In this document: piece by piece, positions 26,271-36,400 of the stretch
How the letters are laid out: each line of letters opens with the position of its first letter
Numbering within the stretch: the first letter of the stretch is position 1
Assembly (NCBI RefSeq): GCF_900143525.1
Contig: NZ_FREZ01000004.1
Location: 1 to 64,000 of the forward strand
Direction of reading: 5' to 3'
Length of the DNA stretch: 64,000 nt
DNA from: Ruegeria sp. Alg231-54
GTDB taxonomy: Bacteria > Pseudomonadota > Alphaproteobacteria > Rhodobacterales > Rhodobacteraceae
Program-made: the position numbers and the translations under genes
Notes under the pieces: model-generated
Seen by the model: the letters and a program-made list of their open reading frames with translations, nothing else
Told to the model about the DNA's origin: nothing
Database searches by the model: none

Positions 26271-26669
26271 TCAGCCGGGGACAAAATCGTCAGGGTCGAT
26301 GCCCGGAACCTGCGTGATCCCGGCAAGCTGTTTCCAGTTGTGTGGGTAGGCGGCATAGAAGATCACGCATTTGCCGTCCGACTCGTAGGAAATGTGGTTG
26401 TCCTTCGGGACAAACAGCACATCACCACGATTGCAAACATAGCTTTTGCCATCGCAAACCAGCCGGAATGTACCCTCAAGGCAATAAATGATCTCGTCGC
26501 AGGTCAGATCCCACGGCACCTTGATGTTGTTCAGGACGTTGATACCGCCGCACATGGACTTGCTGAATTCACTGGTCACCATCGGTTTGATGTAAGTGTC
26601 GCTGTCGCCCATCGAGTCGTAGCGATTTTGAACCAGATCGAATTTGAAAAGTTGAGGTGTGTCACCCAT
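26271..26669 (-). CDS. Small cupin-domain protein
   Basis: A 132-aa single cupin. The second half reads DEIIYCLEGTFRLVCDGKSYVCNRGDVLFVPKDNHISYES, with the classic G-D-V-P-H order of cupin motif 2; motif 1 carries a Glu (CDEIIYCLEG) but few His, resembling the EutQ-like group. It could bind a metal weakly or act as a small isomerase or sensor. Lies 5 bases after the glyoxalase-like gene and about 100 bases before the GS-like gene, in the same operon. Confidence 0.78.
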   Translation of the reverse strand: MGDTPQLFKFDLVQNRYDSMGDSDTYIKPMVTSEFSKSMCGGINVLNNIKVPWDLTCDEIIYCLEGTFRLVCDGKSYVCNRGDVLFVPKDNHISYESDGKCVIFYAAYPHNWKQLAGITQVPGIDPDDFVPG

Positions 26670-26673
26670 TTGG

Positions 26674-27108
26674 TCAGCCTTCCTGTGCCAGGTGTTTCAG
26701 TATGGATTCGTTCAATTCGACCTTGTAACCGTCAGGGTCCTCGCAAAAGGCGATGACCCTTGTGCCGTTTTTCATTGGCCCCGGTGGGCGGGTGATGTTT
26801 ACCCCCGCCGCAGCCAGCTGTTCGCACGCGGCATAAACATCTGGCGTTTCGATGCAGATGTGACCCCAGCCGTCGCCTTTGTCATAAGGCGTGCCCTGAT
26901 CCCAATTGGCGGTCAGCTCCAGTGTGGGAAACTCGGCCTCAGGCCCATAGCCGATAAACGTGTTGGTGAATTTGCCTTCGGGGTAATCCGTGCGCCGCTG
27001 CACTTCCATACCCAGAATTCCGCAATAGAAATCGAGTGACTTCTCCATGTCGGTGACCCGCATCATCGTATGGGCCAGACGAAACCCTTTGGATATGGGC
27101 TTGTTCAT
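26674..27108 (-). CDS. Glyoxalase I-like VOC protein
   Basis: A 144-aa protein with all four metal ligands of glyoxalase I: H13 (LAHTMMRV), E64 (TLELTANW), H83 (WGHICIE) and E131 (YKVELNE). The spacing and the motif MEKSLDFYCGILGM match lactoylglutathione lyase closely, so it may detoxify methylglyoxal or an aldehyde from the pathway as a glutathione adduct. The ATG at 27108 follows AAGGA by 10 bases. It sits 19 bases after the Rieske gene. Confidence 0.85.
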   Translation of the reverse strand: MNKPISKGFRLAHTMMRVTDMEKSLDFYCGILGMEVQRRTDYPEGKFTNTFIGYGPEAEFPTLELTANWDQGTPYDKGDGWGHICIETPDVYAACEQLAAAGVNITRPPGPMKNGTRVIAFCEDPDGYKVELNESILKHLAQEG

Positions 27109-27127
27109 CGATCTTATTCCTTCTTGC

Positions 27128-28219
27128 TTATGCACCTGCCACGTCGCGCTCGATCAGATCCTGAAAGGCGCGCACACTGTCCTCCCAAGCGGGCGACAAC
27201 AGGCCCCCATCCTCGGCGACCGGGGATTTGCGGCCCTCAAACATGCGCTCAACCATCTCGTGATCTTCCTTGTGGACATCCCACCATAGGTTTCTGAGGG
27301 CTTGTACTTCCTCGGCGCTCAGTTCCTGACCTTCGGTCGTGTAAAGTGCTCGGTACTGGCGCATCTTTCCTGGACCAATGGGCACGTTCAGATAGACGCC
27401 CAGCTGATCCGGGAAATAGCGGCCCAGAATGAAATTTGGGTACAGGGTCAGATAACGAGAGCTGACACCCAGACTGCCGGATGTGCCCAACTCTTCGTTC
27501 AGATCCACAGCGCTGCCGATGCAGGTGCCATCGGTGATGGTATAGTGGTTTTCCAATGGTTGATCAGTGGTTGAGGCATGGACAAACTGGACGTGATAGG
27601 GCTCGATAAAGTTCTCCATGATCAGCTTCCAGTTGGTGCCAATCTCACCAAAGTCGAGCAGGCCAATTGGTTCCACTCTGGTGAAGTCCATCCCCTTTAG
27701 CCGGCTGATCAAAGGCGCGGCATAGTCTTCGAAATCAGGCGCATTCCCGTCCAGATTGACGAAAATCCAGTCATGCCAGACATGGGTGCGCACGGGCTTG
27801 AGGCGATGATTTTTGATGTCAAAGCCGTCGAATTCCTGTTTGCCGGTTCCGGCAAAATGCGGCGCAGCCCGCAGGCGGCCATCCAGGTCATAAGCCCAGG
27901 CATGATAAGGGCAGCGGATCAGCTTGCCGACATTCTTGGGCTTGTCGACCAATGTCATGCAGCGGTGCAGGCAAACATTATGAAACACCTGAATATCGCC
28001 ATCACGACCGCGCACCGCCAGCAGTGGCAAGTCTGCGCAGGTGATTGGATGTGTATCACCGGTGTTGACCATCTGATGGGCAAAGCCGATGAACACCCAG
28101 TTCTTGGCCAGGACAGTCTGGCATTCCCTCTGCCAGAACTCTTCGCTGCGATACGCCCCGGCAGTCAGCCCGTGCTGAGGCCCGCCAACGGCCTGCGCTC
28201 TTTCCTCGGCAATTGTCAT
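27128..28219 (-). CDS. Rieske non-haem iron oxygenase, alpha subunit
   Basis: A 363-aa protein. The Rieske cluster ligands are C83-x-H85 (NVCLHRC) and C103-x2-H106 (RCPYHAWAYD). The catalytic domain has N196, H209 and H214 in NWKLIMENFIEPYHVQFVH, the usual mononuclear iron site. It is of the single-component alpha type that often demethylates or oxidises quaternary amines or aromatic acids. No ferredoxin or reductase partner is in this window, so electrons must come from elsewhere. GGGAGG lies 5 bases before the ATG. It is the first gene of a five-gene minus-strand operon, downstream of a candidate Lrp site. Confidence 0.9.
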   Translation of the reverse strand: MTIAEERAQAVGGPQHGLTAGAYRSEEFWQRECQTVLAKNWVFIGFAHQMVNTGDTHPITCADLPLLAVRGRDGDIQVFHNVCLHRCMTLVDKPKNVGKLIRCPYHAWAYDLDGRLRAAPHFAGTGKQEFDGFDIKNHRLKPVRTHVWHDWIFVNLDGNAPDFEDYAAPLISRLKGMDFTRVEPIGLLDFGEIGTNWKLIMENFIEPYHVQFVHASTTDQPLENHYTITDGTCIGSAVDLNEELGTSGSLGVSSRYLTLYPNFILGRYFPDQLGVYLNVPIGPGKMRQYRALYTTEGQELSAEEVQALRNLWWDVHKEDHEMVERMFEGRKSPVAEDGGLLSPAWEDSVRAFQDLIERDVAGA

Positions 28220-28676
28220 TTGTCCTCCCTTCGACACTGCCACCTGCACCCGCCTGTTCAACGGTATGCGCATGGTTTCCACCGTTTCTCGCGGGGCACC
28301 TGTTTGCAGGTATTGTCCCACCGCGCCGGGCTTAGAATATTATTCTGCGAATATCGCACATGTGAGCTAATATTTTTCGGTATCCGCCACTGGAATCGAT
28401 TTTCGAGCAGGAATTAGAAATTATCTGGTCAATAAACGGCATTTTGATACGAAATTCGAATAACGCAGCCACGCAGGTAACGAGAGCTACAATTTCAACA
28501 GGATATTGCAGGGAATTCGGCAATCGCTCCCAAAAATAATACTCGGAATATGTGGTGTTGAGATCGAAGTATGTCGTTTTTCGCACTTCGTTCCGGAAAA
28601 CTCCCAAGCAATAATTGCGGATTTCGACGCTCTCACCTAACCTCACTTACGAATACAGCAATCGAGCATCAGGTAT
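28220..28676. other. AT-rich divergent promoter region
   Basis: This 457-base gap separates the Rieske operon and the Lrp-type gene. It holds the Lrp-consensus match at 28333 and several AT-rich tracts that fit promoter and Lrp-wrapping DNA. No ORF is credible. Confidence 0.55.
28333..28347. promoter_or_regulatory. Lrp/AsnC-type binding site
   Basis: tagaatattattctg fits the E. coli Lrp consensus YAGHAWATTWTDCTR at all 15 positions. It is 114 bases upstream of the Rieske start, in a gap shared with an Lrp/AsnC gene. The site is a symmetrical AGAAT-ATT-ATTCT. Confidence 0.65.
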
Positions 28677-29189
28677 ATGGCAGTAAAAAAGCAGTCAAAC
28701 GTGCGCGCCACCGCACAGAGCATCAGATCCCCAAAGGATGACTTGAACCAACAGATCATCCGGCTATTGCAGCAAGATGGTCGAATGGCCTTCTCTGAGA
28801 TTGCGCAGCAGTTGAATGTGTCCGAAGGAACCATCCGCAACAGGGTGAGCGGGCTGCGAGACAACAACATGTTGCGGATTGTTGCGATGTCGGATCCTGT
28901 GGCCACAGAGTACACAACCGACGCGATGATTGGGTTAAATGTTGCTGTTGGCGTGACCCCACGCCAAGTGGCGGAACGGCTTGAAAAGAACCCAAGGGTT
29001 GTTTTCATCCTGTGGGTCGCGGGCCGTTATGACCTGATCATTGAATTGGTCAGCGACGAGGATAACGCATTGAAGGAATTTCTGGAGCATGAAATCCACG
29101 CGAATGACGATATCGCCAATGCCGACGTTATGCCGGGGCTGAAGAATTTCAAGAATCAGTTCCTGCTAAAGCAGAATGTTACGCAGTGA
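28677..29189 (+). CDS. Lrp/AsnC-family transcriptional regulator
   Basis: A 170-aa regulator. After a 20-residue lead, the helix-turn-helix reads DDLNQQIIRLLQQDGRMAFSEIAQQLNVSEGTIRNRVSGLRD, followed by the RAM ligand-binding domain with IGLNVAVGVTPRQVAERL and VAGRYDLIIELVSDEDN. Such proteins form octamers and respond to amino acids or related amines. It is divergent from the Rieske operon, which it probably controls; the Lrp-consensus site between them supports this. An AGG is 4 bases before the ATG. The IS6 element starts 63 bases after it. Confidence 0.9.
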   Translation: MAVKKQSNVRATAQSIRSPKDDLNQQIIRLLQQDGRMAFSEIAQQLNVSEGTIRNRVSGLRDNNMLRIVAMSDPVATEYTTDAMIGLNVAVGVTPRQVAERLEKNPRVVFILWVAGRYDLIIELVSDEDNALKEFLEHEIHANDDIANADVMPGLKNFKNQFLLKQNVTQ

Positions 29190-29252
29190 TTAGGAGGGAG
29201 TCGATCGCTCAAACCAATAGGGCGAAAGGCTTTCAAAAGAGTTTTTTGGGTG

Positions 29253-30069
29253 GGGCTCTGTTGTGAACTTTTGACCATTGATCTTTGTGACGTTGGCGCC
29301 TGAGTCGCGAACTGCATTATCCAGTTTAAGGTTGGTCAAAGAACTTTTTCAAATGTTCGCGGTATCCAAAAGAAGTGAACCTGATCGCAGCATTTTTCCA
29401 TGTTCGATACGGTGTCACCAATCGAAATCTGGAAGAAATCATTGTGGAACGCTGTGTATCAGTTGATCAAACTACACTGAACCGAGGGGTCACGGGATAC
29501 TCTTGCGCTATTGTCGAAACTGCGCGCCGCCAAAAAATGACCTGCGACCCTACTTGGAGAATGGACGGGCCCACGTTATGGTGAAAGGCGCATGGTTCTA
29601 CCTCTATCGGGCCGTCGACAAAAACGGCAAGACATTGGATTTCATGCGTTCTCAAAGCGGAAACAAATCGGCAGTGACGAAGTTCTTTGCCCAGATGCTG
29701 GAGGTCAACGGACCTCCGCGGAAGATCGTCATCGACAAGAGTCGTGCCAATACAGATGGGATCAAGGCTGTTAACAAGATACTGAAAGGTTTAGTCTGCC
29801 CGGTCCCAATCGAGTGGGAGAGGCGGAGGTATCTCAATAACACCGTGGAACAAGATCACCGTTTGATCAAACGGCGAACGCGCCCGATGCTCGGTTTCAA
29901 ATCATTCGTTCCTGCAATTTTCACTTTGTAAGGTATCGAAGTCAACAACACGATCCGCAAGGGGCAGTTCTAGCCTAGAACCTGCCCTTTCAAGAAATTC
30001 GCGGAACAGGCCGCATAACCGGAAAACGCCGTGATCTCTTCGGCTAGCGAGAAACTTTGCGACAGATCC
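29253..30069 (+). mobile_element. IS6-family insertion sequence, decayed
   Basis: An 817-bp element with inverted ends: ggctctgttgtgaactt at 29253-29269 and, on the other strand from 30069, ggatctgtcgcaaagtt. The length and ends are those of IS6/IS26-type elements. No 8-bp target duplication is present (left ttgggtgg, right gacaagat), so it is old or has taken part in a rearrangement. The transposase within is broken. Confidence 0.8.
29327..29973 (+). pseudogene. IS6-family transposase, broken
   Basis: Reads as an IS6 transposase in pieces. The N-terminal part, from NFFKCSRYPKEVNLIAAFF to about 29570, has helix-turn-helix character and reaches the first catalytic Asp in WRMD. A one-base loss near 29570 shifts the frame to VMVKGAWFYLYRAVDKNGKTLDF, second Asp in VIDKSRANTDG, third Glu in NNTVEQDHRLIKRR. 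A TAA at 29929 interrupts before the family ending GIEVNNTIRKGQF and the TAG at 29971. At least two lesions, so no active enzyme. Confidence 0.85.
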
Positions 30070-30097
30070 GACAAGATGAACAAACCATTCTCTCACT

Positions 30098-30201
30098 AGG
30101 AAGCCTGATCGTCCATTCCTCGGCGGTAACTATGAGTCAAAGTGACTCTCAGAAAATCGCCGTGCTTCGACCCATTGGCGCTGGCGCCAGGCAATGTGAC
30201 A
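30098..30201 (-). repeat. Dispersed repeat, copy D (inverted)
   Basis: Read on the minus strand it gives tggcgccagcgccaatgggt, then ggcgattt, then accgccgaggaatgg, collinear with copies A-C. It starts 29 bases after the IS6 element and precedes the autotransporter gene. Confidence 0.6.
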
Positions 30202-30425
30202 ACACCCCAAACAATACTGTGAGTATCGAATTGAGATTGCCTGTTGCATTTTAGCAATGGGCGAGCCGTACGTCCAATAAGGCGAGCTTAAAATAGATAA
30301 TCTCCTTAATCTTGTGTTTATTCTATTCCGAAGTGAGATGGGGAAATTTGAATTGTAGGTTGCCGTTCTACGCGAACGCAGCTTGCCCTCAAATATTGTG
30401 GCTAAGTCGTGTGTGGGGTGCAAGA

Positions 30426-33400
30426 GTGTCCAAAAAATCAAGATTGTTATTGGCTGTTTCTTTTTATGCATTAATTTCAACGCCTTTATTCGCAGCCCCC
30501 ACGGCAGACTCAAAAGTAGGCGACACGGTGGCCAACCCGGTGACAGGTATGGACACCACTGTCAGCGCACTGATTGTCGACCCGGCCTCGACGCCCACAG
30601 CCGGAACAACAGCATTTGTAGAGACAGCAGATGGCTACGTTTTCCTAGTCAAAGATGTCGGAGCAACAATCTACAATTCCGACAATCCTCCGCTAGCATT
30701 CGAAATTGTCTCCATTTCTGGAGCAACGGCTCAGATTAGCAATTCAGGGGCAACCGGAACGGCTGGCTTGTCCACTCAGTTGACCCTTTCGCAATACAAT
30801 AGCAACTTTAATAGCTCTGGCACCCCGGGCGCAGTGACGCCGCCTGAAGACGTGTCAGGGCCAAACGGCGTGAACCAAGTTGTCTATGGTCAGGATGGCA
30901 GCAATGGTCGGGACGGCGCGTTGGTTGTACCGCCCAGCTCTGGCGGCAATGGCTCAACTGGACCGACGCAGACAAAGACCCTCAGTAGCGATGTCAACGC
31001 CACAAGCAACATGGGGTGGCAGGTCGGTAGCGTCGGTGGTGATGGTGGCAACGGCGGTGACTCATACCTTAGCTTCTGGGACGGGCGCGACGGCGGCGAC
31101 GGCGGCAAGGGCGGCACCGTCAATGCAACGCAGTCCAGTAGTAGCACGATCCAAACCTCGGGCAACGACAATGACGGCATTTTCGCATTCAGCCGAAGCG
31201 GCAAGGCTGGGAATGGCGGCAGCGGTTTCGCCGCCCCAGGCGGCGGCACTGGCGGGCATTCGGCAGATGGAGGTAACGTAACCGTCACGCAGAGGGGTGT
31301 GATTTCAACGTCCGGAGACTCAGCCGATGGTATCTACGCACTGAGCGTTTCGAATAATGGTGGCAATGGCGGCTCGCAGTGGGGATTGGTGGGGGCCTCT
31401 GGTGACGGCGGGTTTGGCGGCAGCGGTGGAGCTGTAACCGTCAACACGACATCGACCGGCAGCATTTTGACAACCGGCGATTATGCGAACGGGATTTACG
31501 CCCAGTCGATTGGCGGGTCCGGCGGGTCTGCAGGCACCAGTGGCAACCTACTGGTGTCCTTGATTGGCGGTGCCGACAACGGCGGTAACGGTGGAACAGT
31601 CACGGTTTCTCATGCTGGCGCTATTGAAACACAGGGCGATTTCTCGCGCGGGATCGTGGCGCAGTCGATTGGCGGTGGCGGTGGTTCTGGCGGCGCAGGG
31701 GGCGGGTTGGTTGCGTTGTCTCTGGGTGGTGTCGGATCGAATGGCGGCAGCGGCAGCGCCGTCAGTGTGACGGTTCAGGGCAGCGGCAGCATTTTGACCT
31801 CGGGCAAGGGTGCCGATGGGGTCATGGCGCAGTCAATTGGCGGTAGCGGTGGTACTGGTGCGAATTCGTATGGTTTGGTCGCAATTGGTGGTACCGGGTC
31901 GCGCGGCGGCACAGGTGATGCGGTAAGCGTAAGCAACTACGGACAAATCCAGACCGGAGGCGACGGCGCGCGCGGCATCATTGCCCAGTCCATTGGTGGC
32001 GGCGGCGGCGATGGTGGCTCGTCCGCTGGTATGGTTTCCGTTGGCGGCAACGGCAGCGGCGGCGGTGCCGGTTCAACTGTGACCATCGTAAATGACGGGA
32101 TCATTACAACGACTGGAGACGATGCGATGGGCATCCTGGCCCAGTCCATCGGCGGCGGTGGCGGCAATGGCGGTTCTTCCGGATCAGTTGGCGCCTTCGT
32201 GGGTGTGGCCATCGGTGGCGATGGCGGCTCCGGAGGTGAAGGCGGTGACGTGGATGTCACATTGTCAAACACCGACAGCAGTCAGCCATCGGCAATTCAA
32301 ACTTCGGGCGACCGCTCGACCGGTGTGTTCGCGCAATCCGTCGGCGGCGGTGGCGGCAATGGCGGCGGTGCAGTGTCTGTGGCGGTTGGGGCCTTCGGCG
32401 CTGCATCGGTGTCGGTTGGTGGTTCCGCAGGAGATGGCGGCGACGGCGGCGATGTATCGATTAGCGGCAGCGGGTCGGCCTCAGTGCAGACCGGAGGCGA
32501 CGACGCAATCGGCGTGATGCTGCAATCCGTTGGCGGCGGTGGTGGTAATGGCGGATACGCAGTTTCTGTTGCTGTTTCGGGCGGTCCGGTTTCGGGTTCA
32601 CTGGCAGTTGGCGTCGGTGGCGACGGCGGCACGGGCGGTGAAGGCGGCACGGTCACTGTTGGTCAGTTCAACAGCAGCGGCGTTGCCATGGCTGCGGGTT
32701 TTGAGGGAACTATAGTTACAACTGGGAACCGTTCGACAGGTATGCTGTTCCAATCCGTTGGCGGCGGCGGCGGCAATGGCGGTTTGGCCGTGGCTGCAAC
32801 CGGAGGCGCCTCTGCGCTGTTTTCCGGCAATGTCTCGATTGGAATTGGCGGTCAGGCCGGAAGTGCCGGCAACGGTGGTGATGTTCAGGTTTACACCAAG
32901 GCAGACATCACTACGACGGGAACCAATTCAAGCGCTCTGATCGCCCAGTCGGTTGGTGGTGGTGGCGGCAACGGCGGTGGCAGCATCGCGGCGGGCATCA
33001 GTGCAAGCGCCGGGGCAGCAGTTGGGATCAATGTGGGTGTTGGAGGCGATGGTGGTGGTGCCGGGATCGGTGGCGACGTCACTCTGATCGCCGGCGGGAC
33101 AACAATTGAAACCAGCGGAGCGTTTTCCAGCGGCGTGGTCGCGCAGTCCGTTGGCGGCGGCGGCGGCAATGGCGGCTACAGTGTCGGAGCCAGCGCCGAT
33201 ATTGGCGGCGCGGCAGCTGGGTCCGTCAGCGTTGGCCTTGGCGGTAAAGCTGGCGGTGGCGGTGACGGCGGCGCAGTTACCGCTCAGGTTGACGCAGACG
33301 TCACAACGCGGGGTGATGACTCTGGAGGTGTTGTGGTTCAGTCCATCGGCGGCGGTGGCGGCAATGGCGGGTTTAGTGTTGCAGCCGGGCTGGCCGCAGG

Positions 33401-36400
33401 CGGTGCCGGTGCAGGAACCGTTGATGTCGGGCTTGGCGGCGATGGCGGCAGTGGCGGTATCGGCGGCAGTGTCACCGGTGTTCGTGTCAATGGTGACGTG
33501 AGCACCGAAGGTCTGCGCTCGACCGGCGTTGTGATTCAGTCGATTGGCGGCGGCGGTGGCAACGGTGGCTTCAACGTGACGGCCGGTGTGGCCGCAGGTG
33601 GCGCAGGCGCTGGTTCGATTGGTGTCGGACTTGGCGGCGGCGGTGCAACGGGCGGCAATGGTGGCGTGGTTGAAGGCCAGGTGGCGGGCAACGTTACTAC
33701 GCTAGCGGACAATTCCAGCGGCGTTGTGTTCCAATCAATAGGCGGTGGCGGCGGCAATGGCGGCTTCAACGTGACGGCCGGGATCGCGGGTGCAGGTGCA
33801 GGCGGCGGAGCTGTGACAGTCGGTCTTGGCGGAGACGCGTCTGGCGGTGGCATTGGACAAACGGTGACCGCCCAGGTCAGCGGAACTGTTAGCACCGGCG
33901 GAGCAGATGCGACAGCTGTGCTGGCCCAATCCGTCGGCGGCGGCGGTGGCAATGGTGGCTTTAATGTCAGCGCCTCGCTGGCGGGCGCGGGTGTGGGCAG
34001 CGGTGCCGTTTCAGTAGGGCTGGGCGGCAGCGGCGGCACAGGTGCAACTGGTGGCACGGTAAATCTGACGACCACGGATGCAATCGTAACGGCCGGAGAC
34101 AGGTCGTCCGGCGTGGTCGCCCAGTCGATTGGCGGCGGCGGTGGCAATGGTGGCTTCAACGTCTCAGGCACCGGCGCTGGGGCCGGTGTCGGGTCCGGCG
34201 CAGTTAGCGTGGGGCTTGGCGGCGACGGCGATGGCGGTGGTGATGGTGGCGCGGTCACTCTGACCTCCGGCGGGACAATCCTGACGCAGGGCAACTCGGC
34301 AACGGCGTTTCTGGCACAATCCATCGGTGGCGGCGGCGGCAACGGCGGGTTCAACGTCAGTGCTTCGGTCCAGGGATCTGGCGTTGGCGGTGGCGGAGTC
34401 TCGGTTGGCCTTGGCGGCGATGGCGCGGGCGGGGGTGATGGCAACACTGTCATCGCGACGTCCAACAATGCGGTTGAAACCCGTGGTAACCAGTCCTCGG
34501 GCGTAGTGGCGCAATCCATCGGCGGCGGCGGCGGCAATGGCGGGTTCAACGTCTCGCCGGTTCTGTCGGGTGCTGGTACCGGTAGTGGCGCGGTCAGCGT
34601 CGGGTTGGGCGGATCGGGTGATACGGGCGGCGATGGCGGCAACGTGACGCTGACCTCAAATGGCACTATTCTGACCGATGGCTTCGCTTCCAGCGGTTTT
34701 GTTGCGCAATCCCTTGGCGGCGGCGGTGGTAACGGCGGCTTTAACGTCTCGCCGACCTTGTCAGGCGCAGGCGTCGGGGCGGGTTCAGTCTCGGTTGGGC
34801 TGGGAGGCTCAGGCGGGGACGGAGGCGACGGCAGCCTGGTGACCGCGAGCACAACGGCCAACGTTGTGACCAAAGGCGATGCTTCAGTTGGTATTCTGGC
34901 ACAGTCCGTTGGCGGTGGCGGCGGCAATGGTGGCTTCAACATTTCACCTGCATTGGCCGGTGCGGGCACCGGTTCAGGCGCGATCAGCGTCGGTCTGGGC
35001 GGATCTGGCGGTGGCGGTGGCACCGGTGGTGTCGTTGGTCTGACTGTTGCGAATAATGTGCAAACCGAAGGCGCGCAATCCAGCGCGGTTGTTGCCCAGT
35101 CCATCGGTGGCGGCGGCGGCAACGGCGGCTTTAATGTCTCTGCATCCGTCGGCGGTGCTGGAACTGGTTCTGGCGCAGCAGCCGTTGGGCTAGGTGGTCG
35201 GGGAACTGGCGGAGGTGATGCCTCAGCGGTAACAGCAAACGTGACGGGAAACCTTGTGACGTTGGGCGAAACCTCGACCGGTCTGCTGGCGCAATCCGTC
35301 GGCGGCGGTGGTGGTAATGGCGGAATGAACATCTCAGTCGCCGTTGCAGCGGCAGGTACGGGATCGGGTGGCGCATCCGTTGGTCTGGGCGGCGCATCTG
35401 GAACGGGTGGCGACGGAGGAACGGCTGAGGCCACTCTGAACGGCAACGTTTCGACCCAAGGGGACGAGTCCGGCGGTTTCATAGTTCAAAGCCTTGGCGG
35501 CGGAGGCGGTAACGGAGGGCTGAATGTCTCTGCGGCCGTGAATATTTCGGGCACCGGCGGCGGCGCTATTGGCGTTGGCATCGGTGGGTCTGGCGGTGAC
35601 GGCGGTAGTGCAAGCACGGCTGCGGGCTCGGTTACCGGAGACGTAACCACAAGCGGCGATAACGCAACTGGGGTTTTGGTCCAGTCCGTCGGAGGCGGCG
35701 GCGGCAATGGCGGCGTCAACATTTCAGGCGCCCTCAGCATTGCGCGCACAGGGTCCGGTGCTGCGGGCATCGGAGTGGGCGGCTTTGGCGGTAGTGGCGG
35801 TACCAGTGGGGCCGTCGACAATACGTTCTCGGGCAATGTCAGCACTTCGGGCTCACGTTCGGCCGGAATTATTGCCCAAAGCCTCGGCGGCGGTGGCGGT
35901 AACGGTGCCACGAATATTTCCGGCGCGATTTCGGTGGCCAGCAACTATTCAGGTGGTCTCGGGATCGGCGTTGGTGGCTTTGGTGGCGATGGTGGTGATG
36001 CAAACAATGTCACGCAACAAGTCACTGGCAATGTTGTAACGACAGGAGACGACTCGGTCGGGATTCTGACGCAAAGCCTTGGTGGCGGCGGCGGCAATGG
36101 TGGCACCAACATTTCGGCCGCGTTGTCCCTGTCTCGATCGGCCAATGCGGCCGTGGGTATCGGAGTAGGCGGCTTTGGCGGCGGCGGCGCAAATGCCGGT
36201 GCCCTGGTTCAGTCGACTGTTACGGGCGGTGTTGGCACCGTCGGCGATCGCAGCACAGGTATTCTGACACAGAGCCTCGGTGGCGGTGGCGGCAATGGTG
36301 GCACGAATATCTCGGCCTCATTGGGCATCAGTCAGGAAAATGGTGGATCGGTCAGCCTTGGCGTTGGAGGCTTTGGTGGCGGCGCCGGCAACGCTGGCGA

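Noticed and set aside
33536-35482. A 648-codon open frame on the minus strand rich in Pro (PPLPPPPP), with several similar ones across 31000-41800
   Set aside because: They mirror the Gly-rich codons of the autotransporter on the plus strand. They have no ribosome-binding sites and repeat with the same period as the sense gene.
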